A stretch of 64,000 nucleotides of DNA from Asterochloris sp. CNOR1. Its lineage: Eukaryota > Chlorophyta > Trebouxiophyceae > Trebouxiales > Trebouxiaceae. The first letter of the stretch is position 1. Every line of letters starts with the position of its first letter. The notes beneath the pieces are model-generated. The model was not told the DNA's origin, searched no databases, and saw only the letters and a program-made list of their open reading frames with translations. Both the position numbers and the translations under genes were made by a program. The DNA lies in contig OZ017762.1 in NCBI GenBank assembly GCA_963969365.1, positions 124,001-188,000 on the forward strand, written 5' to 3'. Shown here piece by piece: positions 12,501-23,640 of the stretch.

Positions 12501-15500
12501 TGCCCACAACAGAGGCTGCTCACCTCCTGCCTGACCGGCTTGGCTGACCCGTCTGCAGGCTCGTCCTCGTCTGAGGCGTCTGCCTGCTGCAGGGCCCCCG
12601 CGACGATGCGGGCCCCCGCCATCTCCTTGACCACCTTCTTGTACGTCTTCTGCAGCTCCGCCATGTTGTTCACGCGGACCACACCAATGGAGGCGGCGCC
12701 ATAGATTGGCTTGATGACTGCAACCAGCCGGGGAACAGCAGTGAGTACCATGGAGGAGCTGCACCAGGGCAGCAGGAGTGAGCGCTTGAAAGATTGGGGC
12801 ACTCAATAGGCTGCACACCTTGTTCGCAACATGATTGACGGTTCAGGGCTCCTTCATGACTCCCCACAACTTCATCACAAACGACATTCAGATGGAGGCC
12901 GCATGCATGCTGCTGAAGCACCAGCAGGAACAGAGCGGCGGCAATGACAGGCCCCAGAGCTCCAGGCAGCAAGATCACCTGCAGGGAACTGCACATGGTC
13001 GCCTGCCGCCTGCAAGTCCTTGGCCTCGTGGATCAGAGCGTGGCGGGGGGTGGGCAGCTTGCCGACCTGCATGGCTGCACGGGCAGCGTGCTTGTCGCGG
13101 GCAGCGTCCACTGCACTGGGAGGGTTGCCAGGGAGGCCTGTAGGGCATGACAGGATGCTGTTTGAAGTTGTAATGTATCATGTCGCTTGCAGGGGATCAT
13201 TGCATGCAGAGGGACGGCACCTTGGGGTTTGTCAGGCAATCATTGCTTTGTATACATAGCCACTTGGTATGTTACACAGAGGCAAGCGAGCGCGCCCCAC
13301 TGCTTCTGCTAAATCATGCACCACCACTCGCTAGGCTGCCCTGTCAAGACGGGGCACCAGGGGAACAGCTTGACTTGTGGGCTGCTCCTTGTGGTGCAGG
13401 AATGCGCCAGTTCGCTCCATTACGCCATGCAGCAGTGCCTGCCAGTGCTGGGTTGAGTGGGTGCGCAATGCACTGCAGTGTTGTCTGCTGGCTGTCGATC
13501 TGCTGTGCAGGGGAGAAGGCGCTCACCAAACTGCTCTGCCAGGCGAGACACCAGGGGGACCGCCATCTCGCAGAAGGTGCAGATCCCATCCAGCTCCCCC
13601 AGTTGCTGCAGCCACAATAACAGTCTGCTCAATACCTCTCAGAAGGGTGTCAAAATCTGGACAGCACACCCTGAGCAGGACACTCACATGGTGCTTCAGC
13701 TTCTGACTCGTCACAGCGGCAGATGGTCCCCCTGGGTGGGGCGGAAGCTGTCTGGCCGGTTCTCCCGAGCCTTCCTTCGAAAGGAGCCATGCAGCCAACA
13801 TGTCTCAGCCTCCAGACCAGGAGGTCCCCTTGCAGGCCAGCATGCCACCAAGGCAGGCTGGTCAGGAAGCAGCCCGGCTTGCCAGCAGTTCACCAACTAG
13901 TGGCAAGTCACCATCCAGACTGTGCAGCAGGAGGGGTGCTGAGGCTCCAGCAATGCATTGTGAGATCCACTGCCTGGGATGGACCCCGACTCTGCCCTTG
14001 CAGCCCTCAAATGCTTGAGGATCCAGCCAAGGGTTGCTGAGGCTCCAGCAATGCAGTGTGTGGTCCACTGCATGGGATAGACCCCGACTCTACCCTTGCA
14101 GCCCTCAAATTGAGGAGTCGCTGAGGCTCCAGCAATGCAGTGTGGGATCCACTGCATGGGATAGACCCCAGCTCTACCCTTGCAGCCCTCAAATGCTTGA
14201 GGATCCAGCCAAGGGTCGCTGAGGCTCCAGCAATGCAGTGTGGAATCCACTGCCTGGGATGGACCCCAGCTCTACCCCTGCAGCCCTTAGAATTGAGGAT
14301 CCTGCCACACAGCGTGAGCTTGCTGGGTGGGACCCTGACCTCCTGGCAAAACCCTATGTTTGTGGCTGAAGGTTGCACTGCTCTGCGTGCACCCACCACC
14401 CTCAACACAATGGGGCCTCAGCGTGGCTGCCGAGCATGCAGACCTGGCTGCTAGTCAGCTGCTTGACTGTAACGGAGGCGGCAGGGGGGTCGAACTCCAT
14501 GCACAGTTGTAGCCGATGGATGGCTCTCTCTGGGTGGCGTAAGGACATCAGACCCCCGAGATAGCAGTGTGCCCATGGCGCATTGCAGTCGGTGTGGTGC
14601 AGCCTTTAGCTTAGTAACCTAGAGGGTCTGCCCGCCGCCTCAACATTGGCGATGGTTGTCAGGCAGCACATTCACACAGTCTCGGCATCATTAAAAGCCA
14701 GGCCCCTGCAGTCGCCACCCCTGGAGAGTTTGTGCACTCTTCAGGCTGCACTCCTGCTGCTGTCAGCAGCCCCAGCCAAAGCAGTAGGCACACCCCCGCA
14801 CTTGTTAACATGGGCCTGGCTGAACCAGCCACTGGATCAGCCTGATGCAAATGCGTTGCCTCTGACCTGCTTGACATCAGAAATTGCTGTCAGGCAGCGC
14901 TCGTACACGGTCTCAGCGTCCGCAAAGTCCAGGCCCACAAAGTTCTCGATCAGGCCCTCGTCCTGCAGCGTCTGGGACCAGCTGTCCGGGCCATCAATAA
15001 TCACAGAGCGCACACCCAACTCCTTGGCCTGCAGGGAGACAGGGCTCAAGCTGATGTTGCACTGCCAAGGAAGCAATGGAGCCAGACGGCTGTGCCCAGC
15101 AAGCAGCATGCCCGGCTGCTTGCAGTGCAACGGGCTGCCAGTGATGACTTTACATCCCAGCAATACACACTTGGCATCCAAATCGTCAACAAGACTTCAA
15201 CAGTAAATGTCAAGAGCCCCTCTGCAGCAGTCATGGCAGATGATACTAATATTTGCCACAGACGAGCATTCTAAGGAGGGAGCACAGCCTGCTTTGTGAA
15301 GTCATTGGTGCAGGCAAGGTATGAGCCTGCGCCCCACCTTCTCAAAGATGAAGCGCTTGCCGGAGTAGCCAGCTGTGATGAAGACGATGACGGCTCCCCT
15401 CAGGACGTGCTGACGCAGTCGGCGGCCCTCCATCGTGCGGCTGCCCACCTTGTCCTACAGGCGCAGGCACGGGGGGATTTTCATGCTGTTTCAGCTGTGG

Positions 15501-17498
15501 ACACTGAGCTGCAGCAGGCGATTGTGGGTTTGGGCAACCTCAGTGTATAGCAGCCACGCAGGTGCTTTCATGGCGTCCACTCTTGCGCATGGCAGCTGCC
15601 GCAGGGTAGACAGGGCAACTGACGTGTTCACGCCACCTGAGGATCCACAACCTCCATGCTGCTCACCCTTCGGCATGACATTGACCAGCTCAAGCGAGGG
15701 AGAGAAGGCCGTGCTGGCTACCTTAGACACTCACCAAAAACAAGGCCTCAGGCAGCATGCTGAAATAGCCACTCCCCTGCGCCTAACAGGCACAGCTGCC
15801 CAGGAGGGGACCCTCACCATGGGCATGGAGTTCAGCAGCTGCAGCGAGGGGGACAGCGGCGTGCTGGCCATCATGCGCTGCCTCTGATCCAGGGTCATGC
15901 CCTGCGGCAGGCTGCCGATCACGGCGGGGGCCATGAAGTTGCTGTGCAGGCTGGCCGATCCCAGGGACTTCCACCGCGCCTGGTCATCCTGAAGGCAGAT
16001 GGGGACAGGTGCTGAGGACTCTGTGCAGATGCGCTTGTGCCAGCCTCAGCCAGTGCTGGCTTGCAGGCCTGGAGTCACGCGACGGTGCCAGCCTCGGCCA
16101 GTGCTGGCTTGCAGGCATGGGGTCACGCAACACTGCTGAGCTGCAGGGGGGGGGGCTGACCCCAGGAACCTCCGATGTGCCTGGCCACTCTGCAAGCAGC
16201 GCTTGTCAAGGAGTGCGCTGCACATGATGAGAGCCAGCATGCAGGGTCACCCTCCCAGTCTTACTGCAGTCTCGCAGCCTGTCCTACTCAGGCACTGTGG
16301 GGGAAGTAACATGCCAGTTTTTTGTTTTTGTTTTTTTAAGCACATGGGCAGCTTGACTGGCCATACCCAGCTGGTGTGACCCACCCTACCAAGCTGCCAG
16401 CCACTCCAGCCAATGGCAACTAAGGGTGAGTCACTGAGCTGATGGCGGCTGGGAAAGTCAAGCGGTCCCCAGCAGCCAGGCCAGCAAACTTGCTGGGCCC
16501 TGCCTTAACAGGCAAGTATGGGTGAGACAGGAAAGGATGCTTTGGGCTGCTTCAGGACAGAGGTCCAACCTGGCAGGCAACCGCATGAACAGGCACCTGC
16601 CAACCACCAAAGAGCACTGCTGATGCTGTGCTGGGCTGCCCTGCCAGCTCAGCAAACTAGCCACCAGCAAACACAGCAGCAGCATCCCAAGGTCTGTAGC
16701 CAGCGCGAGGCGCCGGCTCATCAATGTATTCTTGGGGCAGGCCACAGACGCCCACTCACAAGTGACTGCGCCGGCTCTGGCACCCGCTCCTCTCCACCCC
16801 TCCTCCGGTAGGGGTTCAGCTCATAGTCAGCCTGCAGGCAGCAGCGGCATGAGAAGTGGTGAGACAAGAGGACAGCCTCTACCCTCAGCTGATAGGCAGC
16901 CTGCAGGCAGCAGTGGCACGACACACCCATTGTGGGGGCAACACACTGAGGGACAGGAAAGCAGCCTCTCCCCCCAGCACATTGACATTTGCTGTCCAGG
17001 CTGGCCGCTGGCACGCTCTGCTGCTGTGGCCAGCTGTGGTCATGTTGTGCAGTCCTCTGAGCATGGCTTTGACTGCAGTGTGTGGCTGGACTGCAGAAAG
17101 AGGCAGCCCTTCCTGGCTGCAGTGCAGTTTATGGACTGGCTGGCTGTCAATCACAGGCTACGAGGGAGGCATCAGCTAGCCAGTCAATGCCTCCACGAGC
17201 AGGTACACGTGCAAGCTGAGACCCCATGCCTCAGGCCGAGGGAGTGATGCAAGAATATGCAGCGCAGGCAGGGACTGACCGCGATGGAACCATCCCTCAG
17301 CAGGACAGCTGTGGGGGCTGAGCCAGCGATGCTGGCGCGTGAGACTTCTGGGAACTCATTGTCCTCTGGGGAGCCATTGGCTTGGTCATTTCCCAGGCAG
17401 GGGAAGCCGCTGAACTCGGGTTTCTGATGCGCAGCATCCGCTGACTGCTGCCCTGGAGGCTGCTGCAGGGCAGCTGATAGGGCAGAGACTGGCGGCAT
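9516..17498 (-). CDS. Carnosine-synthase-like ATP-grasp ligase, 13 exons
   Basis: Exons 17280-17498, 16760-16831, 15818-15988, 15338-15454, 14867-15028, 13527-13605, 12979-13137, 12524-12717, 12010-12105, 11251-11403, 10382-10507, 9991-10119 and 9516-9701 join in phase to 620 residues. The first ~150 residues are a poorly conserved N-terminal region. AVIVFITAGYSGKRFIFEKA (about 174-194) and IDGPDSWSQ are typical of the N-terminal part of CARNS-type ligases. The ATP-grasp domain follows: AARDKHAARAAM (~290), VIKPIYGAASIGVVRV (~327-342), LMLEEYLDGPEVDVDLVL (~402-419) and the metal-binding RLIEINCRMGGGPV (~488-501). Family members join an acid to an amine or amino acid by acyl phosphate; the substrate cannot be read from sequence, so beta-alanyl-histidine synthesis is not implied. 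An acidic insert (ASDEDEPADGS, ~375-385) lies between ATP-grasp strands. Start chosen as the first ATG of exon 1. Confidence 0.86.
11430..11650 (-). repeat. Decayed copies of the ligase 11251-11403 exon start
   Basis: The exon start encodes AVYGAITDNWPTVEPYF. In the adjoining intron the same stretch recurs near 11440-11500, partially near 11545-11560, and near 11590-11645, recognisable by the motifs GGGCTCCA-GTGGGC and TACA-GCCTG on the plus strand. All are degenerate. Confidence 0.6.
13938..14302 (-). repeat. Four tandem ~84-98-bp repeats in the ligase intron
   Basis: Copies begin at 13938, 14037, about 14122 and about 14220 with GAGGCTCCAGCAATGCA on the plus strand; the second and fourth lack about 14 bp around GCTTGAGGATCC. 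They lie in the intron between exons 14867-15028 and 13527-13605. Confidence 0.85.
16318..16337 (+). repeat. T-rich run with G interruptions in a ligase intron
   Basis: A 20-nt tract made of three T blocks broken by single G residues lies in the intron between exons 16760-16831 and 15818-15988. On the transcribed minus strand it is a poly-A-like tract, so it is not a polypyrimidine tract for this gene. Confidence 0.8.
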
Positions 17499-18321
17499 AT
17501 GTTCTCACGCACCCTGCAAATGAGGGCAAATGATTTGTCATGCAACATTGTGCATGCTGGGATGCCAGCTGCCATCAGATCCAGCTGCTCTGGCAGGGGC
17601 ACACGTGATGTGCCTCACCAAGCTCAAAATGTGATCTGGAGTGGTGAAGGCGTCTACCCTGTGGGCTGTCCACGAGATACGTTCTCGTCACGTTCGGCTA
17701 TCCTAGCGATGTCTAAGCAAGCTGTTCACGGAATTGGCACATGGGTCAGCACCTGGGATATAACGAAAGTGGCATGGGTCAATGGCTTTCCCTGTTGCTC
17801 ATCCAGCTCTGACCCCGCTGGTTGTTGCGTCCTCCATGTCGAATGAGCAATCAGGGCAAAGGCGAAAGCAGCACCTGCTTGGACTTGCGCACTGAGGCAT
17901 CATGAAGACAAGAGCAGAGCATGTCTCTGCACCAGATACAATCCACACAGCAACACGGCTCTACAATCATACCAGTCCAGCACATGTGCACCTCAACATT
18001 GTCACTGCGCCTCGCCTCTGCCGTGGCTGGACGACGCCAGCGATTTGCGCAGAGGTTTGAGAAATGCCAGGGCTTCATCAGGCTGTGCTTCTCAGTGCTG
18101 CTGGTGCAGATTGTCATGCTGCGTTTGAGCAAAGCGGGTGTGCGGAGTCATTGCAAGTCGTGGGTATCTGGCGTCAAGATTAGCAGCTGCTCTAGCACAG
18201 CAGCTAGCCTTGCAGTGAGGCGTCCATTGGCTGCTAGCCAGTGATCGCCTCCATGAAGTGGAGAGGCCATGCAGGCGCAAACCTCTGCAGGGGCACATGA
18301 GTACCAGCATGTGTCATTCAG
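17499..18321. other. Region between the ligase gene and the next exons
   Basis: This is the 5' flank of the minus-strand ligase and probably the 5' part of the plus-strand gene that ends at 18659. 17630-17850 is less repetitive than its surroundings. Open stretches near 17836-17895 and 18030-18110 (plus strand) could be exons, but I could not join them with good splice sites. Confidence 0.4.
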
Positions 18322-18659
18322 CACAAGTTTGACAGTAACGACACCGTCTGGCTGCAGGAGCTGAGCTGCGCAGTCACAGTGAGTGGCTTGTCCTTGTCTG
18401 CCCATGCAGCCGCCCAACGATGACCTGTGGACTGCCACAAACGCCTTGCTGCAAATGCAGCAGGAAGTAAGCGGTTGAGCTGTGCTGCAGCTGCAGCTGC
18501 ATAGGCTCCTTGAGGCATTCAGGCATTCAAGGAAGAGGCCAAGCAACGAAATGGACCAGCCAAAAAAAAGGACAAGGTGAGGTGCTTATAGCACACTTTG
18601 CTGTCCCCTTATCTTGGACAATTACCACCAACTGCACAATGTGTTTGCAGCTTGGTTGA
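18322..18659 (+). CDS. Unrecognised protein, last four exons
   Basis: Exons 18322-18378, 18410-18466, 18523-18576 and 18651-18659 are each bounded by AG and GT and all join in phase 0. The predicted C-terminus begins HKFDSNDTVWLQELSCAV, continues PPNDDLWTATNALLQMQQE and ends in a Lys-rich tail (AKKKDKLG, then TGA). The residue choice looks like a real globular C-terminus with a helical, charged end, but I do not recognise the family. Upstream exons probably lie in 17.8-18.3 kb. The 9-nt final exon is the least certain part. Confidence 0.45.
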
Positions 18660-18949
18660 CTTGTTGAGATTGCCATGCAGATAAGGGCATGATGTTGCTG
18701 CTGTAGCAGCAGGAGCTGTTGTGCTAGCGTTGCTGGGCAACAGAAATGAGGTTGGGTTGGCTGTCATGCCCCATGCACTGCATGCTCGCTGCATGCCTTG
18801 TATCATGCACTCGATGGACCCCAGAGCTTTTGCCCTCGGCCTCAAGGTGTGGTAGGCCTTGATTTTCATTTTGTCAAATATAAATGATTGTGTACTGTCA
18901 AAATTTTATGTCCTAGAACTCTAAATGCATGAACTTCCCCTTCTTGTGC

Positions 18950-19050
18950 GCAAACGTGCCCGAGTGGTCTAAGGGGGTAGACTCAAGTTCTAAGCTATTC
19001 AAAGCGGACAGCTATCGCGAGATGCCTGGGTTCGAACCCCAGCGTTTGCA
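18950..19050 (+). tRNA. tRNA-Leu(CAA) with probable 22-nt intron
   Basis: A seven-base acceptor stem pairs GCAAACG (18950-18956) with CGTTTGC (19043-19049), with discriminator A at 19050, the base expected for leucine. The A box GTGGTCTAAGG and B box GGTTCGAACCC are intact and the T stem CTGGG/CCCAG is perfect. The anticodon CAA is at 18984-18986. The mature fold needs removal of 18988-19009, just after position 37, where eukaryotic tRNA introns sit; the anticodon stem then has four of five pairs, the pair at 31-39 being mismatched. The A and B boxes act as the internal Pol III promoter. Confidence 0.88.
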
Positions 19051-19058
19051 ATATAATC

Positions 19059-19063
19059 TTTTT
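19059..19063 (+). terminator. Pol III T-run terminator
   Basis: Five T residues begin 9 nt after the tRNA discriminator base, as expected for Pol III termination. Confidence 0.7.
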
Positions 19064-20526
19064 AGTGATGGTCTTATAATTAAGGAAGGTTGTCCAGATG
19101 TTGGAGATCGAATGAGGGCAGCCATCCTTTTGCTAACCCCGTAACGCAGAGGCCTGCTAAATTTTCCTCCGTCCCTCTGTCCACCCACAAACAGGCATCT
19201 GCCTGGCAGCATCGAAGATCTGATTTGCAATGCCTGATCGCTGCACCCTGGCAGAGCATCCGTGAGGCGCTGCTGGCGCCCCACAAATGCATGAGTGCCT
19301 CTACCCAGAGGGATCTCAGCAGGGTCTGCAGACTTGCACACGTGTATAAGCTGCTTGACTTTTTAGAGGCGAGTCTGGCTGTCAGTGCTCCACCGTGAGC
19401 TTGAAATTGCAAAGGAACACTGACAAGGCTTGGGGTGGCCTGACTTGAGGTGGAGAAGTGGCAATGCAGTTGCTTGGTGTTTCTGTCAACACACAGTCCA
19501 GGGGACTTTGCGTTGCACACACAGCTGCTTTCTGGTTGCACAGTGTTCCAGTCTGTATGGGCTGGATGTGCAAGGGCATCCTGATGGTGTCTGGATATTG
19601 AACTGAGGTTGCCAAGTGTGCCTGCCAGATGCTGGAGGTGTGGGAGGGCACCAGGTCTGGTGGCCCACCCAGGAGGTGCTGTTCAGTGTGGCAGCAAAGC
19701 CGCTTTCTGCCCCATATGGGCATGATCTCTTTCAAGTATCTGGGGCAGCGCCTGCAGGCTGGATGTAGCGTCAGCTGAGCTGGGTGGTGAGACAGGCAGC
19801 ATCTCTGCAGCACCGCAGCCAAGCGACATTCTGCTGAGCAACCCCTTCACGGTACAATACTGGCTGGCATGGACATGCTCAGACCCCTATATAGGATATA
19901 TCTACAATACCACTGACCTCAGCGCCCACCTGTGACAGGATGGTGAGACCATCCATGTGGCAGAGTGGCTCCACAACTTCTGCCTGGTCTGCAACAAAAC
20001 CTGGGGCTTTGCCGGAGCCATCAGAAAGGCAGCAACTGTCAGGCTGTGCATGAGGCTTGCAGAGCCCCCTGCAGAGGGTAAGTTGCAGCTCCCTCTATCA
20101 AGCAAGCTGGCAGTTACACCAAACACACTGCCCTTCTGCACCGCCCTGCATGTGTGCCCTGAAGCGAAGCAATATTGTGCATACCACCCAAGCCCAACGC
20201 TTCCTGCTAAACAGCCTTGTGTTTTCATGTGCAGGAAGCAGACACAATGGCTCTGTTAACGCGCCAAGTGTCAGTGGTGCTGTGGCATCATTCAGGCCCA
20301 CATGGCTTGCCAACCGCCCTCAGCTCGTATTGAACAGCTGTGGCCAGTCCTTTTGCACGGTCAATGCTGTGCCTGGGCAGGAGGCTCAGATCCCTCAGCT
20401 CGTATTGAACAGCTGCGGCCAATCCTTGCGCATGGTCAATGCTGTGCCTGGGCAGGAGGCTCAGATCAAGCGGCCTCACAACCGTCTGAGGAGAACATCA
20501 GATGACCACAGGTTCACCAATGCAAT
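19064..20526. other. Intergenic stretch without a supported gene
   Basis: Open frames exist on both strands but none has convincing composition, splice sites or a recognisable motif. The only clear structure is the direct duplication listed separately at 20322-20467. Confidence 0.5.
20322..20467 (+). repeat. Direct tandem duplication of ~73 bp
   Basis: Two adjacent copies (about 20322-20394 and 20395-20467) share CCTCAGCTCGTATTGAACAG at the start and TGCCTGGGCAGGAGGCTCAG at the end, differing at a handful of bases. Confidence 0.85.
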
Positions 20527-21447
20527 TCATCCTTGCCGTTTCATAAGACTGATGTGCTGTCGTATTATGTTCCTGACAACCACTTTCACTTGCTGCTGCC
20601 ACTGCCTACCATCTGGACCTTTCCAGGCCACATTTTTGTTTGAATGCATGACTACATCACCAGGAGTCAACTCTCCATTTGACACAGGATCCCACAAGTC
20701 AGCTGCCTCCGGGCACTGCACAGCCAGAGAGTTGCAGGCGCATACAGCCATGCCAGCTGGGAACGGGGAGCCAGTGTTGCTTCCTGTGCGACTATCTGGT
20801 GATGCCTGCCATCTGTGCACCAGGCCCAGCTTGCACTCGTCTTGCACGACCCAGTACACCTGCTTGTGCGAGCCCAGAGTGATCAGGTCAGGGTGCCAGC
20901 CAAGCCTCGAATTCGCTTCCCAGTCCCACTCAGCCAGCAGGTGTGGTGCTCCATCGCTGATGCTGGGCTGCCTTGGCTGGATGCGGCGGGGCTCACGGGC
21001 ACACTGGGGGCATCCGGTGGCACGCATTCTTGTTCTGCTGGCCACAGCGGCGCTCCAGCTGTGCCCACAAAGGCCACACCTCCAGGCTGCTTGGGTGTTG
21101 CTGTTGACAGTGATGGTCTCTGGTGTCCTCTCCCCATTGGCCTCCCAGTCCCATTCTGCTGCCACTTCTGGGTGGTTGTGGGCCAGATCATTGCAGGGGC
21201 ACACAGCTCTGCCTGCATCGTAGGGGCAGCCAGTGCCCCTTGAGCGACTGTTGACTGTGGCCTGCCACCTGTGCGGCTGCCCGGTCTTGCACACGCCGCT
21301 CCTCCACCAGACCTTTCGGCCGCTCTGAGGCGCGATGGTGATGTTGCCCAGGTGGGCGTTGGCTGCATGGTCCCACTCCTGTTGCAGGTGCGGAGCGAGT
21401 CTGCTGATGTTTGGGCCAGCCTGCTCCTCTGAGTTGCCTGCAAACAC
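20527..21447 (-). CDS. DUF4379-type (treble-clef zinc-ribbon) repeat protein, intact copy
   Basis: A single open frame of 306 residues holds four repeats of the tryptophan-rich DUF4379 module. Module 1 runs from LAPHLQQEWDHAAN to GCPYDAGRAVCPCNDL. Module 2 has EWDWEANGERTPETITVNSN, WRCGLCGHSWSAAV and CPQC, and is the only one with a full CxxC...CPxC zinc-ligand set. Module 3 runs from LLAEWDWEAN to HRWQASPDSR and VCACNSL. Module 4 keeps LWDPVSNGELTPGDV but has lost the cysteines. The first Met (21445-21447) may not be the true start, because related N-terminal pieces lie upstream at 21.6-21.95 kb. DUF4379 arrays occur in algae, other eukaryotes and large viruses; their role is unknown, perhaps nucleic-acid or protein binding. 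It is the first unit of a tandem array. Confidence 0.72.
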   Translation of the reverse strand: MFAGNSEEQAGPNISRLAPHLQQEWDHAANAHLGNITIAPQSGRKVWWRSGVCKTGQPHRWQATVNSRSRGTGCPYDAGRAVCPCNDLAHNHPEVAAEWDWEANGERTPETITVNSNTQAAWRCGLCGHSWSAAVASRTRMRATGCPQCAREPRRIQPRQPSISDGAPHLLAEWDWEANSRLGWHPDLITLGSHKQVYWVVQDECKLGLVHRWQASPDSRTGSNTGSPFPAGMAVCACNSLAVQCPEAADLWDPVSNGELTPGDVVMHSNKNVAWKGPDGRQWQQQVKVVVRNIIRQHISLMKRQG

Positions 21448-21611
21448 AGCAGATGTGGTGCTGCTGTGTGTGTGGCAGGGAGCGATCCTGGTTGTCTACT
21501 GCACTAGGTGGGCCTGCTTGCCTTGAGCTCTACTGGTTTGCCGCAGATGCATGGCCTTGCCCATTGTGGATTCCTGCTGGAGCCTCCTGTGCAGCTCGGG
21601 CAGCGTCGGTG

Positions 21612-21955
21612 TCAGGTGCCTCCTGCATGACCTTGACAGCACAGCTGGGGTCTGACAGTTCCAGCAGGGACGCGTGGCCTCAAGCATGTCAAGTTGCTGC
21701 AAGGAGGGCAGCATGCTTTCCAGGAGGGCAGCATGGAACCACAGCTGTGGGCCTCAAGACTCAAATCCATGCAGAGCCCACTAGAGTGCCTCTGGGCTCC
21801 TTTAATAAGGTGCTGCCTGTCAGGACAGGGGGGATACCTTGGCTGCAGCAGGGGCTCCATGTGTGACCACAGAGGCCACACCTCCATGCTGCCTTGATGT
21901 CGCTGCCTGGCTCCACAATTTCTGGCGCCACAACCTCTGGTATCTCTATCCCCAA
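21612..21955 (-). pseudogene. Upstream DUF4379 module remnant of unit A
   Basis: On the minus strand EIVEPGSDIKAAWRCGLCGHTW, minus its partner ligands, is followed by diverged sequence and a LPELHRRLQQES stretch that is also present upstream of unit B (LPELHRLHHAAT). It may be a 5' exon of the 306-residue gene or a decayed module; no clean splice junction to the main frame was found. Confidence 0.45.
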
Positions 21956-22285
21956 TGGCCGCTCAGTTGAAGTCTGCTGGGCAGTTGTGGGCCATCACAA
22001 GGGCAATTTGCTTTGCCAGGCAGCCGGTATTGGGCCAGACTGCCAAGTTTGGTTGCAGACACAGCATGTCGTGTTATCCATCGCTCCTGCCAACCAAGAT
22101 GGGCCCAGTCTTGTGGAAAAACCCTTTTGCGGATGAGGCAGAGTGACGTGCTGCATAGTCAGGGCATGCATTGGCAGTATGGAAGGCAGAAGACATGTCA
22201 TTGCACATCTCTGGTGGATGCGCCCCGCTCTGGCACAGACAACATCACAGTTCGAAATTCAAAGTGGGCAATCATACTAATGAGG

Positions 22286-23231
22286 TTACTTCGTCAACTT
22301 TGCTCGATGTCTTCTGACAGTGCCAACAACCACATCAACTCTCTGCTGCCACTGCCTGCCACTTGGCGCTTTCCAGTAGGCAACCTGACAAGACTGCACA
22401 GTGACATTGTCAGGGGTCATGCTCTGATTTGCCTGGTGGTCCCACATTATGGCTGTCTTCGGGCACTGCACAGCCAGAGAGTTGCAAGCACACACAGCAT
22501 GGCCGGAGGGGAACGGGGAGCCAGCCTTCTTATTAGTTCGATCAGTTGGTGGTGCCTGCCATCTGTGCACCAGACCCAGCTCTGCACTCATCTAGCACGA
22601 CCCACTGCACCTGCTTATCTGAGCCCAGAACAACATGGTCTGGGTGCCAGCCATGTGCCTCGTTGGCTTCCCAGTCCCAGTCAGCCAGCAGGTGTGGTGC
22701 TCCATTGCTGATGCTGGGCTGCCTTGTCTTGACACGGCGGGCCGCATGGGCACACTGGGGGCATCTGCTGGCACAGATTCTTGTTCTGCTGGCCACAGCG
22801 GCGCTCCATCTGAACCCACAGAGGCCACACCTCCAGGCTGCTTGGGTGTTGCTGCTGGCAGTGACAGTCTCTGGTGTCCTTTGCCCGTTGGCCTCCCTGT
22901 CCCACTGCGCTGCCACCTCTGGGTGGTTGTGGGCCAGGTTGTTGCAGGGGCACACGGCTCGCCCGCTATCGTAGGGACAGCCGGCGCCATCTGAGCGGTT
23001 GCTGACTGTTGCCTGCCACCTATGCGGCTGCCCGGTCTTGCACAAGCCGCTCCTCCACCAGGCCTTCCTGCAGCTATGGGGTGTGATGATGCTGCTGCCC
23101 AGGTGAGCGTTGGCTGCATGGTCCCACTCTTGCTGCAGGTGTGGAGCCAAGCGGTTGATGTCGGGGCCAGCCTGCTCCTTTGAGTTGCCTGCAAGCAGAG
23201 CATGTGCTGTGATGCTGTGCTGTGGCAACAA
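22286..23231 (-). pseudogene. DUF4379 repeat gene, second copy, frameshifted
   Basis: The same four modules as in the intact copy are present, but in two frames. The first frame (to 22542) covers modules 1, 2 and most of 3 (WRCGLCGFRWSAAV, CPQC). At VVLDECRA it has one extra base relative to the intact copy (TGCAGAGCTGG against TGCAAGCTGG, near 22585-22595), and the remaining module 3 and 4 sequence (LGLVHRWQAPP to AYWKAPSGRQWQQRV) continues in the next frame to 22286. Unless the base is a sequencing error, this copy makes a truncated product. Confidence 0.7.
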
Positions 23232-23287
23232 CAGATGCTGAACGACAGAACTGTTGCAGAAGGCAGGTGTGGTTGCCCTGAGTGCTA

Positions 23288-23640
23288 CTAATCTGTCTTT
23301 GCAAGGTGTTGCCTAGTGTGGCGGCATGGTGAAGCCTGTGTAGCTCTGGCAGCTTTGCTGCAAGCTGCTTCATGCAGGACAATAGCATCACGGCTGGGAT
23401 CTGGCAACTTCAGAAGCCAGTCACTGGAATGCTTCAGTTGTTCAGTCTCTGATTGAGGATGGCAGCATGGAACCACAGCTGTGGACCCCTGACAAACTTT
23501 ATGCACAGTCGATTGCGTGCTTGTGGCCCCTTCTGGTTCCGTGCTGACTGTTCACATCAGAAGGGCAGAGTGGCTGCAGGAGGGGATTCATGTAAGCCCA
23601 CAGAGGCCACAATCTGATGCTGCCATGTCAGCTTTAGGGC
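23288..23640 (-). pseudogene. Upstream remnant of DUF4379 unit B
   Basis: It matches the 21.6-21.95 kb remnant in order: a fragment corresponding to the GLCGH region near 23590-23620, an intervening diverged stretch, then LPELHRLHHAATLGNTLQ (near 23300-23350). There is no continuous frame. The position, about 1.75 kb from its counterpart, shows that the whole unit was duplicated rather than the open frame alone. Confidence 0.45.

Noticed and set aside
20057-21223. 388-codon plus-strand open frame
   Set aside because: It is antisense to the DUF4379 gene, whose tryptophan and CxxC pattern repeats in three copies; the plus frame has no family signal.
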